Of a stretch of 34,989 nt of DNA, positions 23,148 to 31,901 are shown piece by piece. How positions within the stretch are numbered: the first letter of the stretch is position 1; each line of letters opens with the position of its first letter. Under the pieces are notes generated by a model. The model did no database searches and was not told the DNA's origin. It saw only the letters and a program-made list of their open reading frames with translations. This stretch comes from Verrucomicrobiota bacterium (lineage in GTDB: Bacteria > Verrucomicrobiota > Verrucomicrobiia > Limisphaerales > CAIMTB01), in NCBI GenBank assembly GCA_963205105.1, contig CAUJJW010000194.1:1-34989 (forward strand), in the 5' to 3' direction. Both the position numbers and the translations under genes were made by a program.

Positions 23148-23240
23148 GGTTCATGGAGAGCCACCTGTTCGAAATCGACCTGCTCACGGCCCTTGAACCG
23201 CGAAATTGTAAGTCGTTGGAAATCAACGAAACGATTTCAC
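23148..23240. repeat. Dispersed repeat A, copy 3, with an AT-rich hairpin in place of the GC hairpins
   Basis: The 52-bp unit (23148-23199) is complete. It is followed not by the GC twin hairpins but by a 41-bp AT-richer segment with nested inverted repeats: GAAAT 23202-23206 with ATTTC 23234-23238, and TCGTTG 23213-23218 with CAACGA 23224-23229. Confidence 0.8.
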
Positions 23241-23371
23241 GGTTCATGGAGAGTGCCCTGTTCGAAATCGACCTGCTCACGGTCCTTGAACCGGGGATTC
23301 CGGGGGGCGAGACGCCCCCCCTCTACGGCAGGCGAGACGCCCGCCGCTACGGAAAGAAGGTTCATGGAGAG
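23241..23371. repeat. Dispersed repeat A, copy 4, ending in a solo left end
   Basis: A complete 52-bp unit (23241-23292) is followed by the GC twin hairpins (from 23302; seven C residues instead of six). A solo GGTTCATGGAGAG follows at 23359-23371, the left end of another unit whose remainder is missing. From 23372 to the carbonic anhydrase start at 23460 I see no other feature. Confidence 0.85.
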
Positions 23372-23459
23372 GGGTGTTTTCCACAAACTTGGACAGGTAT
23401 GGGGGAGACTGCAGGCTCGCGCCGGTCGGGGGCGGCGGGGTAGGGTTCGGTCGGCGTCT

Positions 23460-24179
23460 ATGAAAGCTACACGTTCGCTTCTGTGCCTGCTCCTTCTGAC
23501 CTCCATCCCCTGCGTGTTCGATTCGCCGCGAGTGCGGGCAGGGGACGAGCCGGCGGCCCACGCGGCGCCGCATGCTGTGGCGGAGGTGGTGGAACCGGCC
23601 GACGCCATTCAGAGACTCGTGGAGGGGAACAAGCGTTTCGCCGAGGACAAACCCCAGCACCCGCATCAGGCCCATGATTGGCGCAACACGCTGGCGAAGG
23701 CGCAGAAGCCGTTCGCGGTGGTCCTGGGTTGCAGCGATTCCCGGGTTCCACCGGAACTGGTCTTCGATCAAGGGCTGGGAGACCTCTTCGTCATCCGGGT
23801 GGCGGGCAATATCGCCGAGGAAGACGCGATTGGCAGCGTGGAGTATGCCGTGGACCACCTCAATGTGCGGTTGGTGGTCATCCTGGGGCATTCCAGCTGC
23901 GGCGCGGTCAGCGCGGCCTTGGACCATCTGTCGGATCCGGCGGAGGAACCCTCGGAGATCGTGTCGTTGCTCTACCGGATTGAGCCTGCATTGGCGGGCA
24001 TTCGGAAGGATCTCAGCCGGGAGGCGCAGGTGGCGGAGGCGGTGAAGCGCAATGTGGATCTGGCGGTTCGTCGGCTGTCGCGCGTTCCGGACATGCGCAA
24101 GAGCCTGAAGGAAGGCCGGATCAAGATCGTGGGCGCGGTCTACGACATGGCGACCGGCAAGGTGGAGATGCTGCAGTGA
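23460..24179 (+). CDS. Exported beta-class carbonic anhydrase
   Basis: The ATG at 23460 gives 239 residues with a Sec signal peptide (MKATRSLLCLLLLTS, cleaved near 27). The frame upstream runs through repeats. The beta-class zinc site is complete: Cys91, Asp93 and Arg95 in GCSDSRVP, and His144 and Cys147 in GHSSCGAV. HWDW-like N-terminal helices and the final KIVGAVYDMATGKVEML strand match the family. It hydrates CO2 to bicarbonate. Most beta enzymes are cytoplasmic, and the signal peptide places this one in the periplasm, which suggests CO2 capture or pH buffering outside the cell. It is not next to a SulP or other bicarbonate transporter. It converges on the dioxygenase gene with a three-base gap. 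Confidence 0.92.
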   Translation: MKATRSLLCLLLLTSIPCVFDSPRVRAGDEPAAHAAPHAVAEVVEPADAIQRLVEGNKRFAEDKPQHPHQAHDWRNTLAKAQKPFAVVLGCSDSRVPPELVFDQGLGDLFVIRVAGNIAEEDAIGSVEYAVDHLNVRLVVILGHSSCGAVSAALDHLSDPAEEPSEIVSLLYRIEPALAGIRKDLSREAQVAEAVKRNVDLAVRRLSRVPDMRKSLKEGRIKIVGAVYDMATGKVEMLQ

Positions 24180-24182
24180 CCG

Positions 24183-24854
24183 TCACATCTCGGGAGTGAC
24201 TCCGAGGACGAGATCAAAGCGGGCGGCGAGTTCGCCAGCCTTGGACTGACGGAGGGGAGCGAAGGCGACGGTGATCGCATCGCGTTGCCGGGGGTCCTTC
24301 ACATTCTTCCAGATGCCGTCCCCGGCGTTGAGCGGATGGCCTTGGACGTAGCACTGGGTGGTGAACTTCTCCCGGCCCTTCGATTTCACCGCGAAGTGGA
24401 TGTGGGGGGTTCGGCCGGGGTAGGGAACGGGTTTGATGGTGCGGAACAGGTACTCGCCGGTGGAGCCGGTCACGAAACGACCAAAGCCCTGGAAGTTACC
24501 GTCGCGCTTGTCGCGTTGGTCGGATCCGGAGTGCAGGTAGGCCCCGTTATTGTCGCATTGCCAGATCTCCACCGTCGCGTTGCGCACCGGCTTGCCCTGG
24601 GTGTCGAGAATCCGGCCGGAAAGCCAGGTCACCGCACCGACTGCCGGCGTGATGGCATCGTTGACGACCAGCAGGTCGTTGTCGGTGTCGAGCGGCAGTT
24701 TGTCCGGGTAGAACGGTCCTTCCGTCTGGCTGGGCGTGAGCCGCAGTTGCCGGGCGAATGCTCCCGGTACGGCGAAGAAGGCGGTGGTGAACGCGAGACG
24801 CCGGAGAAAGGTCCGGCGCTCGAGCGGAGCATGGGGGGTATGGAATGGGCTCAT
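24183..24854 (-). CDS. Tat-exported intradiol ring-cleavage dioxygenase-family protein
   Basis: The start at 24854 gives 223 residues with a twin-arginine leader (ERRTFLRRLAF at 12-22). Starts at 24863 and 24920 are also in frame, but they add unlike sequence. The core is the intradiol dioxygenase fold: TEGPFYPD at 44-51, then DTQGKPVRNATVEIWQCD at 84-101. The likely iron ligands are Tyr106, Tyr145 in YPGRTPHIHF, and His151 and His153. Enzymes of this class cleave catechol or protocatechuate rings between the hydroxyls using non-haem Fe(III). Exported single-subunit versions are poorly studied, and the substrate is unknown. It follows the large cytochrome-propeller gene by 84 bases, so it may act on phenolic groups released from the same polymer. 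Confidence 0.87.
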   Translation of the reverse strand: MSPFHTPHAPLERRTFLRRLAFTTAFFAVPGAFARQLRLTPSQTEGPFYPDKLPLDTDNDLLVVNDAITPAVGAVTWLSGRILDTQGKPVRNATVEIWQCDNNGAYLHSGSDQRDKRDGNFQGFGRFVTGSTGEYLFRTIKPVPYPGRTPHIHFAVKSKGREKFTTQCYVQGHPLNAGDGIWKNVKDPRQRDAITVAFAPLRQSKAGELAARFDLVLGVTPEM

Positions 24855-24938
24855 GAGGATCATGAGCAGCGTGACATTGAGACCAACGAGGGCGCAATTC
24901 CCCAGATCGTCACCGGCCAAGTCGCGCCGACCCGGCCG

Positions 24939-27900
24939 TTACTCGAACGGGTTTGTCTTCATTTCGGCCTTGGGCCAGTTCTCCCAGCCGGGGATCGGAT
25001 GTTCCAACATCAGGTCTTCGACCAGATAGAAATCCTGGCGGCTGGCGGCCTTGGCGCGTACGGACTTCACCTTGGCGGGATCGATGAACGGCAGGTTGTT
25101 GCCGAAGGATTGACGCACGTAGCTGAGCACGGCGGCGATTTCGTCGTCGTTGAGCAAACCTCCGAAGCCGGTCATGGGTGGAACTCCTTTGCTCGGGTCG
25201 AACATCTGGCCCGCCAACGGCAGCGGTCCCCAGAGTCCTTTGAGCACGACCTTGATCAGGCGCTCTTCGTCGCCGGTGAGCCACGGGTTGTCCTTGGCGA
25301 CGAGGGGCGGGTAGATGTTGGGCATCCCGAGCCCGTTGGGCTGATGGCAGGTAATGCAGTAGGCGTCGCGGTTGAAGATCTCCTTGCCCAGCGCATAGAC
25401 CTTTTGCTCGTCCGCGGAGAGCGGGCGTGTGGGTCCGTAACTCTTGTCGGCATCGGATTTCGGCGCCGGCTCAAACTTGAAGCCGCCGGCCAGGTAGGCC
25501 TGGGCTTTCGGGTTGTCCGACAGATCGAACTTGGGATCCGCCTGCAAGGTCTTGAGGTCGTCGGCCAACGTGGTTTTCAGGATCTGGTCGGTCACAGGCC
25601 CCATCCAGCGGTCGAACGGATGCTTGAGCGCCTCCAGCACGATCCGGGCACCCGCCGGGTTGTTGAGCCAGGAGGCGGCCACAATCGCTTCGAGGCGGAC
25701 GCGCCCATGGGGGTCGTTGGCGGCTCGGAGGAACATGGAGGTGCTGTCGGGGATCTGCCGGTGGGCGTATCGCAGGACGTGCACCGCCGCGGCGCGCGCC
25801 TGGTGGGCCCGGGCGTGCAGGCACTGTTCCAGGAGCGAGCGATCCACCGCGTTGTGGGACCAGGTTATCCAGAGCGCTTCGCAGAGATGATGTTCGTAGC
25901 CCGGGTCCTGGCGATCGAGGGAGGCCGCCCAGCGTTTGACCGCGGGAAGGACTTCGGCCGTTGGACGGCCGCGCAGTTCACGCCGGGTGCGGTAACGGGA
26001 CCGGTACTCGGGCAGTTTCAAGTTCTCGAAGAGCTGGGCGAGATCGGCGCCGGCGATGGTGGCGGGTTTCACCAAGGGCCGGGCGGGGTAGGTGATGCGG
26101 TAGATGCGGCCGTGGTCGCGATCGCGGTTGGGATCGCGGGCGTTGTGCTGCATATGGCCGATCAACGCATTGTGCCAGTCCACGAAGTACAACGATCCGT
26201 CGGGCGCGGTCTCCAGGTCCACCGGGCGGAAGTTGGGATCGGTGGAGGAAACCAGATCGCCGATGTGCTTGCCGTCGAAGCCCGAGCCGTCCTCCCAGAC
26301 CTTGTGCAGACTGGTTCCCAGGAAGCCGATGCTATTGCAGATCATGAAGTTCCCCTGCACGTCGTCGGGGAAATGCCGTGACGAAACGAACTCAGACCCG
26401 GAAGTGGGCCGGGCGCGTTTGGGGGCGAACTCGCCGACCTGCGGGATTTCCAGGCCGTGGGGGATCTTCGACGACAAGGGCAATCCCCAGTAATTCTGGC
26501 CGGAGGACGCATCGGAGCTATAGCCCTGGTCCCATTCATCGAAGGCCATGCCCCAGGGGTTGTTGTAATCGGACTGGCTGTAGCGCTCGAGGCGGTAGCG
26601 TTTCGGGTCGAAACGCCAGACGCCGCCATCGGTCATCCGCTCCGGACCATAGGGCGTTTCCACCTGCGAATGGAGGAAGCGTCCTTCGAGGAGGTAGAAC
26701 GATCCGGAGGCGTCGGCGGCATAGGCCGAAATGGCGTGGTGGGTGTCGTGGGTGTCGAAGCCGGTCAGCACGATCTCCATGCGATCGGCCCGGTCGTCAT
26801 GGTTGTCGTCGATGAGCAGGCAGAGGTGGGGCTCCTGCGAGACGTACACGCCCTCCGGGGCCAATTCGAAGCCGATGGGAAGGTTCAGGTGATCGGCGAA
26901 GACGGTCTGCTTGTCGGCGCGCCCGTCGCCGTCGGTGTCTTCGAAGATGAGGATCTTGTCGTTGGGCCGTTCATCGCCCGGCTTGTAGTGCGGGTAGCTG
27001 GGAATCACGGAGACCCAGAGGCGCCCGCGGTTGTCGAAGGACATCTGCACCGGGCTTTTCAGATCGGGGAACTCGGATTCCGATGCGAACAATTCAATCT
27101 TGTAGCCCTCGCGCATCGTGAATTTTTCCAGAGCCTTTTCACGGCCGAGATATTCGATGGGTTTCTTGAAATTGGACTCGATGGGGCTGAGGGGCCGGGT
27201 CAGATGGTCAGGAACTGGAGGCAGGGTGGCGCTGGCGGCAACCCTGCCGGAGGCCATGTCCCAGAGGCGCGCATCCCGCAGGCGGGTCATCTGGCGCATC
27301 TTCTCGATTTCCTCGGGATAGTTGACGTTGCCGAAGGGTTTGTAGCGCTGGCCGTAGACGTGGACGCCGTTGAGCATCCGGTAGTCGTTGAACCAGAACC
27401 AATCCTTGTCCTCAACGGCGGCGCGGAGGGTTCGAGGGTCGGTGGATGAGACGGCGGGGACGGAGCCGTAGATCTTCTCGAGCAGGAGGGGTGCGAGCCG
27501 GGCGTAGCCGGCGTCATTGAGATGACAGCCGTTGATGGTGAGTTTGGGGCCGCCGCTGGAGAACCACTGCCGGGTCGGGGTGAAGACGTCGACGGCGCCA
27601 ACGCCCTTCTCGCGGGCCACTTCGAGCACCGCGTTGGCGTAGGCTGCCAAACGGCGGTTCTCCTCCTCGCCCTTGGGCAGGTCGTAGGCGTCGGTACGGT
27701 CCTCGAAGGCGATGGGGGTGACCAGGATCAGTCGGGGCGCGGACCGCCCGTTGTACGCAAGCGACAACGTGTGATCGACGAAGGCGCCCAACTCGGCCTT
27801 GAAGTTGTCGACGCGCTCCAGGCCGTCGAAGGATTCATTGTACCCGAAGAAGGCCAGGAGCGTGGCGGCCTTCACCTCGTACAGCCACTCGTCCGGGCTG

Positions 27901-28301
27901 GGGTAGTGGCCGATGCCGAAGTGGGCGGACAGTTCCGGGTGGAACTTTTCGGCTCCGGGGAAGGCCCATTGGGTCTTGCGCGAGGGACTGGGGCGGAATC
28001 CGGGAGTGTCACCGGGGTTGCAGAGGTTGCGAACCGTGAGGCGGGACTGCGGGAAGCGGAGGTGAAGGGCGGTCTCGAAGTGGCCGAAGTTCAGCATCCG
28101 TTCGCCCAGAGAATTGCCGACCATGGCGATGGTTTCGCCGGGGATGGGTTCCAGTGGCAAAGAGACGGGGGCGGGGCGAAGTGCCGCGGCGGGCGGTTTG
28201 GCGTAGGTGGGCAGGCCATCGGACGAGGCGGCGGCAACCGCCCGGGCCAGGCCCAGCATCAGGAGAAGGATCGGGAAGAATCCCTTGGTGCGCATCGCCA
28301 T
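24939..28301 (-). CDS. SGNH hydrolase / PVC-type propeller / HEAT / cytochrome c fusion protein
   Basis: The 1120-residue secreted protein has four parts after its signal peptide (1-24). First is an SGNH-like hydrolase domain (about 55-285), with GNSLGERM containing Ser64 and a CHLNDAGY block near 258. Second is a PVC-type six-bladed propeller (about 385-745), with MSFDNRGRLWVSVIPSYP, DTDGDGRAD and LYFVDWHNALIGHMQHNARD. Third is a HEAT-like helical region (about 755-935). Fourth is a monohaem cytochrome c domain (about 960-1065), with Cys982-x-x-Cys985-His986 and a probable Met ligand in GVPPMTGFGG. Family members of the CxxCH type are abundant in Planctomycetes and Verrucomicrobia and are thought to oxidise sugars outside the cytoplasm, passing electrons to the haem. 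The start could be Met1 or Met3. It is the middle gene of a minus-strand set with an esterase upstream and a dioxygenase downstream. Confidence 0.88.
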   Translation of the reverse strand: MAMRTKGFFPILLLMLGLARAVAAASSDGLPTYAKPPAAALRPAPVSLPLEPIPGETIAMVGNSLGERMLNFGHFETALHLRFPQSRLTVRNLCNPGDTPGFRPSPSRKTQWAFPGAEKFHPELSAHFGIGHYPSPDEWLYEVKAATLLAFFGYNESFDGLERVDNFKAELGAFVDHTLSLAYNGRSAPRLILVTPIAFEDRTDAYDLPKGEEENRRLAAYANAVLEVAREKGVGAVDVFTPTRQWFSSGGPKLTINGCHLNDAGYARLAPLLLEKIYGSVPAVSSTDPRTLRAAVEDKDWFWFNDYRMLNGVHVYGQRYKPFGNVNYPEEIEKMRQMTRLRDARLWDMASGRVAASATLPPVPDHLTRPLSPIESNFKKPIEYLGREKALEKFTMREGYKIELFASESEFPDLKSPVQMSFDNRGRLWVSVIPSYPHYKPGDERPNDKILIFEDTDGDGRADKQTVFADHLNLPIGFELAPEGVYVSQEPHLCLLIDDNHDDRADRMEIVLTGFDTHDTHHAISAYAADASGSFYLLEGRFLHSQVETPYGPERMTDGGVWRFDPKRYRLERYSQSDYNNPWGMAFDEWDQGYSSDASSGQNYWGLPLSSKIPHGLEIPQVGEFAPKRARPTSGSEFVSSRHFPDDVQGNFMICNSIGFLGTSLHKVWEDGSGFDGKHIGDLVSSTDPNFRPVDLETAPDGSLYFVDWHNALIGHMQHNARDPNRDRDHGRIYRITYPARPLVKPATIAGADLAQLFENLKLPEYRSRYRTRRELRGRPTAEVLPAVKRWAASLDRQDPGYEHHLCEALWITWSHNAVDRSLLEQCLHARAHQARAAAVHVLRYAHRQIPDSTSMFLRAANDPHGRVRLEAIVAASWLNNPAGARIVLEALKHPFDRWMGPVTDQILKTTLADDLKTLQADPKFDLSDNPKAQAYLAGGFKFEPAPKSDADKSYGPTRPLSADEQKVYALGKEIFNRDAYCITCHQPNGLGMPNIYPPLVAKDNPWLTGDEERLIKVVLKGLWGPLPLAGQMFDPSKGVPPMTGFGGLLNDDEIAAVLSYVRQSFGNNLPFIDPAKVKSVRAKAASRQDFYLVEDLMLEHPIPGWENWPKAEMKTNPFE

Positions 28302-28344
28302 CTTCTACCGAAGGGCGAGAGCCAAGTAAACGGGTTCCAAGGTT

Positions 28345-29607
28345 TCAGGCGAGTTCGCGATCCAGCCACGCAAAGGCGTCGTCCTGCATCATTCGGTTGA
28401 ATTGATGCGGGGTGTCGTAGAACCGGCCGGTGAAGCGTTCCCGAACCCCGGCGCGGTCGAACAGGGTCGAAATCGTCTCCACCGATTCCTGCATGCCCGA
28501 CAACGGAAACAACCCGTCCTTCGAGCACTGCTGCACCAGAAGGGATCGCGGGGCCGTCAAGGCGGCGACGTCCGGCCAGTCCAGATGCCGATGCAACTCA
28601 GGCAGGAAATGAATCCAGGAGTGGGTGTCCAGGTGGGCGCGGATCATCGGACTCACGGTGGACATGAAACCGGTCACACAGGCGGCGCGGATCCGGGGAT
28701 CGAGAGCAGCCAGGAACAGGGAGCGATAACCGCCCATCGAGACCCCGACACACCCGAGACGTTTGGGGTCCACTTCGGGTCGGCTCACCAGGTAGTCCAC
28801 CGTGCGGACGTCATCCCAGAACACGATGCCCGGCCACGTGGTGCCGGCGAGAATCAGCGCCTTCACCAGCGTGGATTCCTTGGAGCGACAGATCTGGTTG
28901 AGCTGCCGGACCGTTTCCATCGAGTAGTTCGCCCGGTTCCAGCCCGCCTCCAGGTTCGAGTCCATCAGGATCCGTCGTTCACCGAACATGAAGGCGTCGA
29001 TGGTGATGACGACATACCCCCGGCGGACCAGCGCGGTGGCCGTGGGGCGCCCTTCGTAGTTTTCACGGTGGTACGGCACCATCGCCGGATGGTTGTCCGT
29101 GCCCAGGTCGACCACCTTCTCCTTCCCGAACAGAAACATGCCGCCATGGGAGTGCAGGTCGACGATGGCGGGCGCCGGCGCCTTCAGGTTCTTCGGAATC
29201 AGGACATACGCCGGGACGCGCAGAATGGGGGAGGTGGAAAAGAGGATCTTCTCACGCGTGTACTCGCCGCAATCGACCAGCTCCAGGACTTCAGGGGACG
29301 GGTCCACGGGAGCCGGCCGATAGTGCAGGAGTTCCAGGAGCGTGGCCCGGGCTGCGGCTTGGAACTCGGGGAAGGTGGCGAACCGTCCGGCGAGGAAGGA
29401 GTCGGAGTGACGGTTGGATTCGGACAGTTTCTGGACGGTGGGCCAGAGGGAGCCGAGATCAGCTCCGTTGGGTTGTAAGGGCGCGCTGAGGGGCAGGTCG
29501 GCGGCCGATGCCGGTTGGGCAGCCGACGGCCCCAGGGCAGCCAGGCCGAGGGTGGTCAGAAAGCCGCGACGGGAGGGAACGGGGGTGTCGGGGTGCATGG
29601 TGGTCAT
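28345..29607 (-). CDS. Tat-exported alpha/beta hydrolase (acetyl-xylan-esterase-like, Abhydrolase_7 type)
   Basis: The 420-residue protein begins with a twin-arginine leader (SRRGFLTTLGLAAL at 12-25, cleaved near 36). The hydrolase core shows LRVPAYVLIPKN, then AIVDLHSHGGMF (oxyanion region), the nucleophile Ser290 in GVSMGG, and a likely catalytic His in YDTPHQFN near the end. This pattern matches large esterases acting on polymer side chains (acetyl-xylan or related). It lies 43 bases upstream of the SGNH-propeller-cytochrome gene in the same direction, so it is probably the first gene of a three-gene secreted catabolic operon. Met4 (29598) is an equally good start. The substrate is not determined. 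Confidence 0.85.
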   Translation of the reverse strand: MTTMHPDTPVPSRRGFLTTLGLAALGPSAAQPASAADLPLSAPLQPNGADLGSLWPTVQKLSESNRHSDSFLAGRFATFPEFQAAARATLLELLHYRPAPVDPSPEVLELVDCGEYTREKILFSTSPILRVPAYVLIPKNLKAPAPAIVDLHSHGGMFLFGKEKVVDLGTDNHPAMVPYHRENYEGRPTATALVRRGYVVITIDAFMFGERRILMDSNLEAGWNRANYSMETVRQLNQICRSKESTLVKALILAGTTWPGIVFWDDVRTVDYLVSRPEVDPKRLGCVGVSMGGYRSLFLAALDPRIRAACVTGFMSTVSPMIRAHLDTHSWIHFLPELHRHLDWPDVAALTAPRSLLVQQCSKDGLFPLSGMQESVETISTLFDRAGVRERFTGRFYDTPHQFNRMMQDDAFAWLDRELA

Positions 29608-29704
29608 GTGGCAGGGCCAGGTGGGCGCCCGGCGGAGCAGGAGGTGGCGGGTGGCGTGCTTGGTGACGTCCAGGCGATTCCAGGATTGGCGGAGCGGCTC
29701 ATGT

Positions 29705-31777
29705 TCACTTGGAATCGAGTTCCATGATGATCGGCGTACCCGGTTTGCCCCGGTCGGGCAGTACGATCAGGCGCTCCAGGTAGAACCGGGCGATGCCGTC
29801 GGAGGGGCAGGCGGTGACGCTCCCTTGGAAGGCCTGGATCGCTTCCCGGAGCCGGCCTTCTCCGAGAAGGCGAATGGCTCGGTCACAGGTGTTTTCGTTC
29901 TGCCTCGAATCGTCCGGAGCGGCAGGTGCTTCCAATCCCCAGGGCTGGAACACTTCGACGGCCTGGTCGAAGCCCTTGAACCGGAAATGCCCCAACGGCC
30001 GAACCTGGTGCGCTTGCAGCCCCTGCCGGAAGTCCTGGCTGACCAGAATCTCCGTGCCCAGGTGCTTGTTCAGCCCGTTGAGCCGCGACGCGAGGTTGAC
30101 CGCGTCGCCAATCGCCGTGTAGGCAAAGTGGTCGGCACTGCCGAAGTTGCCGACGCAGGCGACCCCGGAATGAAGTCCGATCCGGGTGCGAACGGCTGGC
30201 GCTCCGCTGCGTTGTTCGAAGACCCGCAGGCGCTCGGTCAGGGCAAGCGCGGCCCGCAAGGCCCGCTGCTCGGGGTCGCTCTGTTCCACCGGTGCGTTCC
30301 AAACCGCGAACAGGCCATCACCGAGAATGCCCAGGACTGTTCCGTCGGACTGGTGAACGCAGCCGATGGCGATGTCGTAGTAGTCATTGAGCAGGGCGAC
30401 GAGTTGATGGGGGTCGGTGCGCTGGGAGATGCGGGAGAAATCGGTGATGTCCGTGAATAGAATGACCACGCGTCGCACCGTGCCGCCGAGGCGAAGGCTT
30501 TCCGGGCGGGCGGCGAGTTCCTCCACCACCCGGGGCGGCAGGTAGGTGGCGAGGGATCGGCGAAACAAATCCTTCTCGTGTCCTAGGAGAAGCAGGTGAG
30601 CGCCCCACGCCCACAAGAGTCCGGCCGGGATCTGGATGGCGGCAGGAATGAGCCACGCCCACCAGACCTGAAAATGCCAGGCGGCGAACAGCGACAGGAA
30701 GGCGATCCCCACTGCAGCACCCAGGCAGGCCAGGAACGCCGGAATGGGGCGCAGTCGCGGCAGACCCAACCCGAGCAGGATTCCGAACGCGATGATCAGG
30801 CGTGCTTCGAGGCCTGGGCTGGGACGCTGCAGCCATTCGCCACGGGTCAGGTTGAGCAGGGCGGTGGCGTGCAGTTCGAGCCCGGGCATTTCCTGGCGCC
30901 CGGCACCGAACGGGGTGGGAAAGGTGTCCTTGCGCGCGCCCGGGAAATCGACCTCGAAATTCGCGCCGATGACCACCAGGCGATTTTGGAGGCGGGACAG
31001 GGATTCCGGTTTCAGGGCGTCTTCGTAGGAGATCGAGGGCAGGGTGCCGGCGGGCCCGTAATAGTTGAGCCAGAGATCGGAGACGGGCGCGCCGCGTTCC
31101 TTGGCCAGGTTCCGGCCCTCAAGCTCGGCGGCAACCCAGCTGAGGGCGGGTTCCCAGCCGATCTCGGTGCCACTCTTGAGGCCCGGGAGCAACCGGCGCG
31201 CGACGCCATCATCGCCGACCACCACGTTGAGCAGGCCGACGGCGGCGGCGTTGGTGGCGAGGGCGGGGATGGTCGCCTCGCGGACTTCGACCGCGCCGAG
31301 TCCTGGCAGCTCGCGCCGCGCGATATTGGCGCTCACCACCACCCGGCCGTGACGGGCCAGGGCGCTGGCGAGTTGGGCGTCGCCGGGGGCTTCCTCGGCG
31401 AAAAAGAGATCGACGATGACGGCGCGGGAACTGGCGTTGGCGAGGTTGTGGATGAGGCGGGAGTGGAGGCTGCGATCCCAAGCGGAATCCCGCCGTTGAG
31501 CCAGGGCGTGGCGTGATTCGTCGTCCATGCGCACCACGATCAGGTCGTCGGGAACGGGCAGGAGGCCGTCGGGACGGAGCCGAAAGATGAGATCGAAGCT
31601 GGTCTGGGCGATGCGTTGGCCGAGGACGGGGTTGAGGGCGAGAATCCCGAGGGCAACGAGGCCGATGGTGCCGATCCATCCGACACGCCGGCGGCCGGAA
31701 GCGAGCGCGGGGCTTGCAGGCAGGGGCGTTGCGCCGGTGTGCCGGATGCGACCGACAATGGACTTTACAAACCGCAT
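29705..31777 (-). CDS. CHASE2-domain adenylate/guanylate cyclase
   Basis: The 690-residue protein has a basic N-terminus, a membrane segment at 33-53, and an exported CHASE2 sensor (about 58-320, FDLIFRLRPD, DDLIVVRMDDESRH, RLVVIGANFEVDFPG). Three membrane segments follow (about 325-345, 348-367, 371-398), then a class III cyclase domain (about 434-600). The metal-binding residues are Asp443 (FTDITDFS) and Asp487 (GILGDGLFAVWN). GDAVNLASRLN at 557-567 carries the transition-state Asn and Arg. A TPR-like tail (about 630-675) ends the protein. It makes cAMP or cGMP in response to an unknown outside signal. The specificity residues do not settle which. The 97-base gap to the esterase shows no promoter or terminator I can defend. 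Confidence 0.9.
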   Translation of the reverse strand: MRFVKSIVGRIRHTGATPLPASPALASGRRRVGWIGTIGLVALGILALNPVLGQRIAQTSFDLIFRLRPDGLLPVPDDLIVVRMDDESRHALAQRRDSAWDRSLHSRLIHNLANASSRAVIVDLFFAEEAPGDAQLASALARHGRVVVSANIARRELPGLGAVEVREATIPALATNAAAVGLLNVVVGDDGVARRLLPGLKSGTEIGWEPALSWVAAELEGRNLAKERGAPVSDLWLNYYGPAGTLPSISYEDALKPESLSRLQNRLVVIGANFEVDFPGARKDTFPTPFGAGRQEMPGLELHATALLNLTRGEWLQRPSPGLEARLIIAFGILLGLGLPRLRPIPAFLACLGAAVGIAFLSLFAAWHFQVWWAWLIPAAIQIPAGLLWAWGAHLLLLGHEKDLFRRSLATYLPPRVVEELAARPESLRLGGTVRRVVILFTDITDFSRISQRTDPHQLVALLNDYYDIAIGCVHQSDGTVLGILGDGLFAVWNAPVEQSDPEQRALRAALALTERLRVFEQRSGAPAVRTRIGLHSGVACVGNFGSADHFAYTAIGDAVNLASRLNGLNKHLGTEILVSQDFRQGLQAHQVRPLGHFRFKGFDQAVEVFQPWGLEAPAAPDDSRQNENTCDRAIRLLGEGRLREAIQAFQGSVTACPSDGIARFYLERLIVLPDRGKPGTPIIMELDSK

Positions 31778-31901
31778 GGTGGCTCCCCCAAATCCTCGCG
31801 GTGCTTACCACGTCGGGTCCTGCCACCCAAGTGCCGATCGTGGGCGCGCCTGAATTGGAAGGGAACAGGGGGTCGTTTGGCGTGGCTCCCGCGAGCACAT
31901 C

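Noticed and set aside
22951..23371. CRISPR-like array of spaced repeats
   Set aside because: The units are 52 bp, carry hairpin modules of differing type between them, occur singly elsewhere, and no cas gene is near.
23010..23459. Long upstream extension of the carbonic anhydrase frame
   Set aside because: It translates repeat A. The signal peptide begins at 23460.
24285..26381. Plus-strand open frame of 698 codons
   Set aside because: It is antisense to the dioxygenase and the cytochrome-propeller gene, with shadow-type composition.
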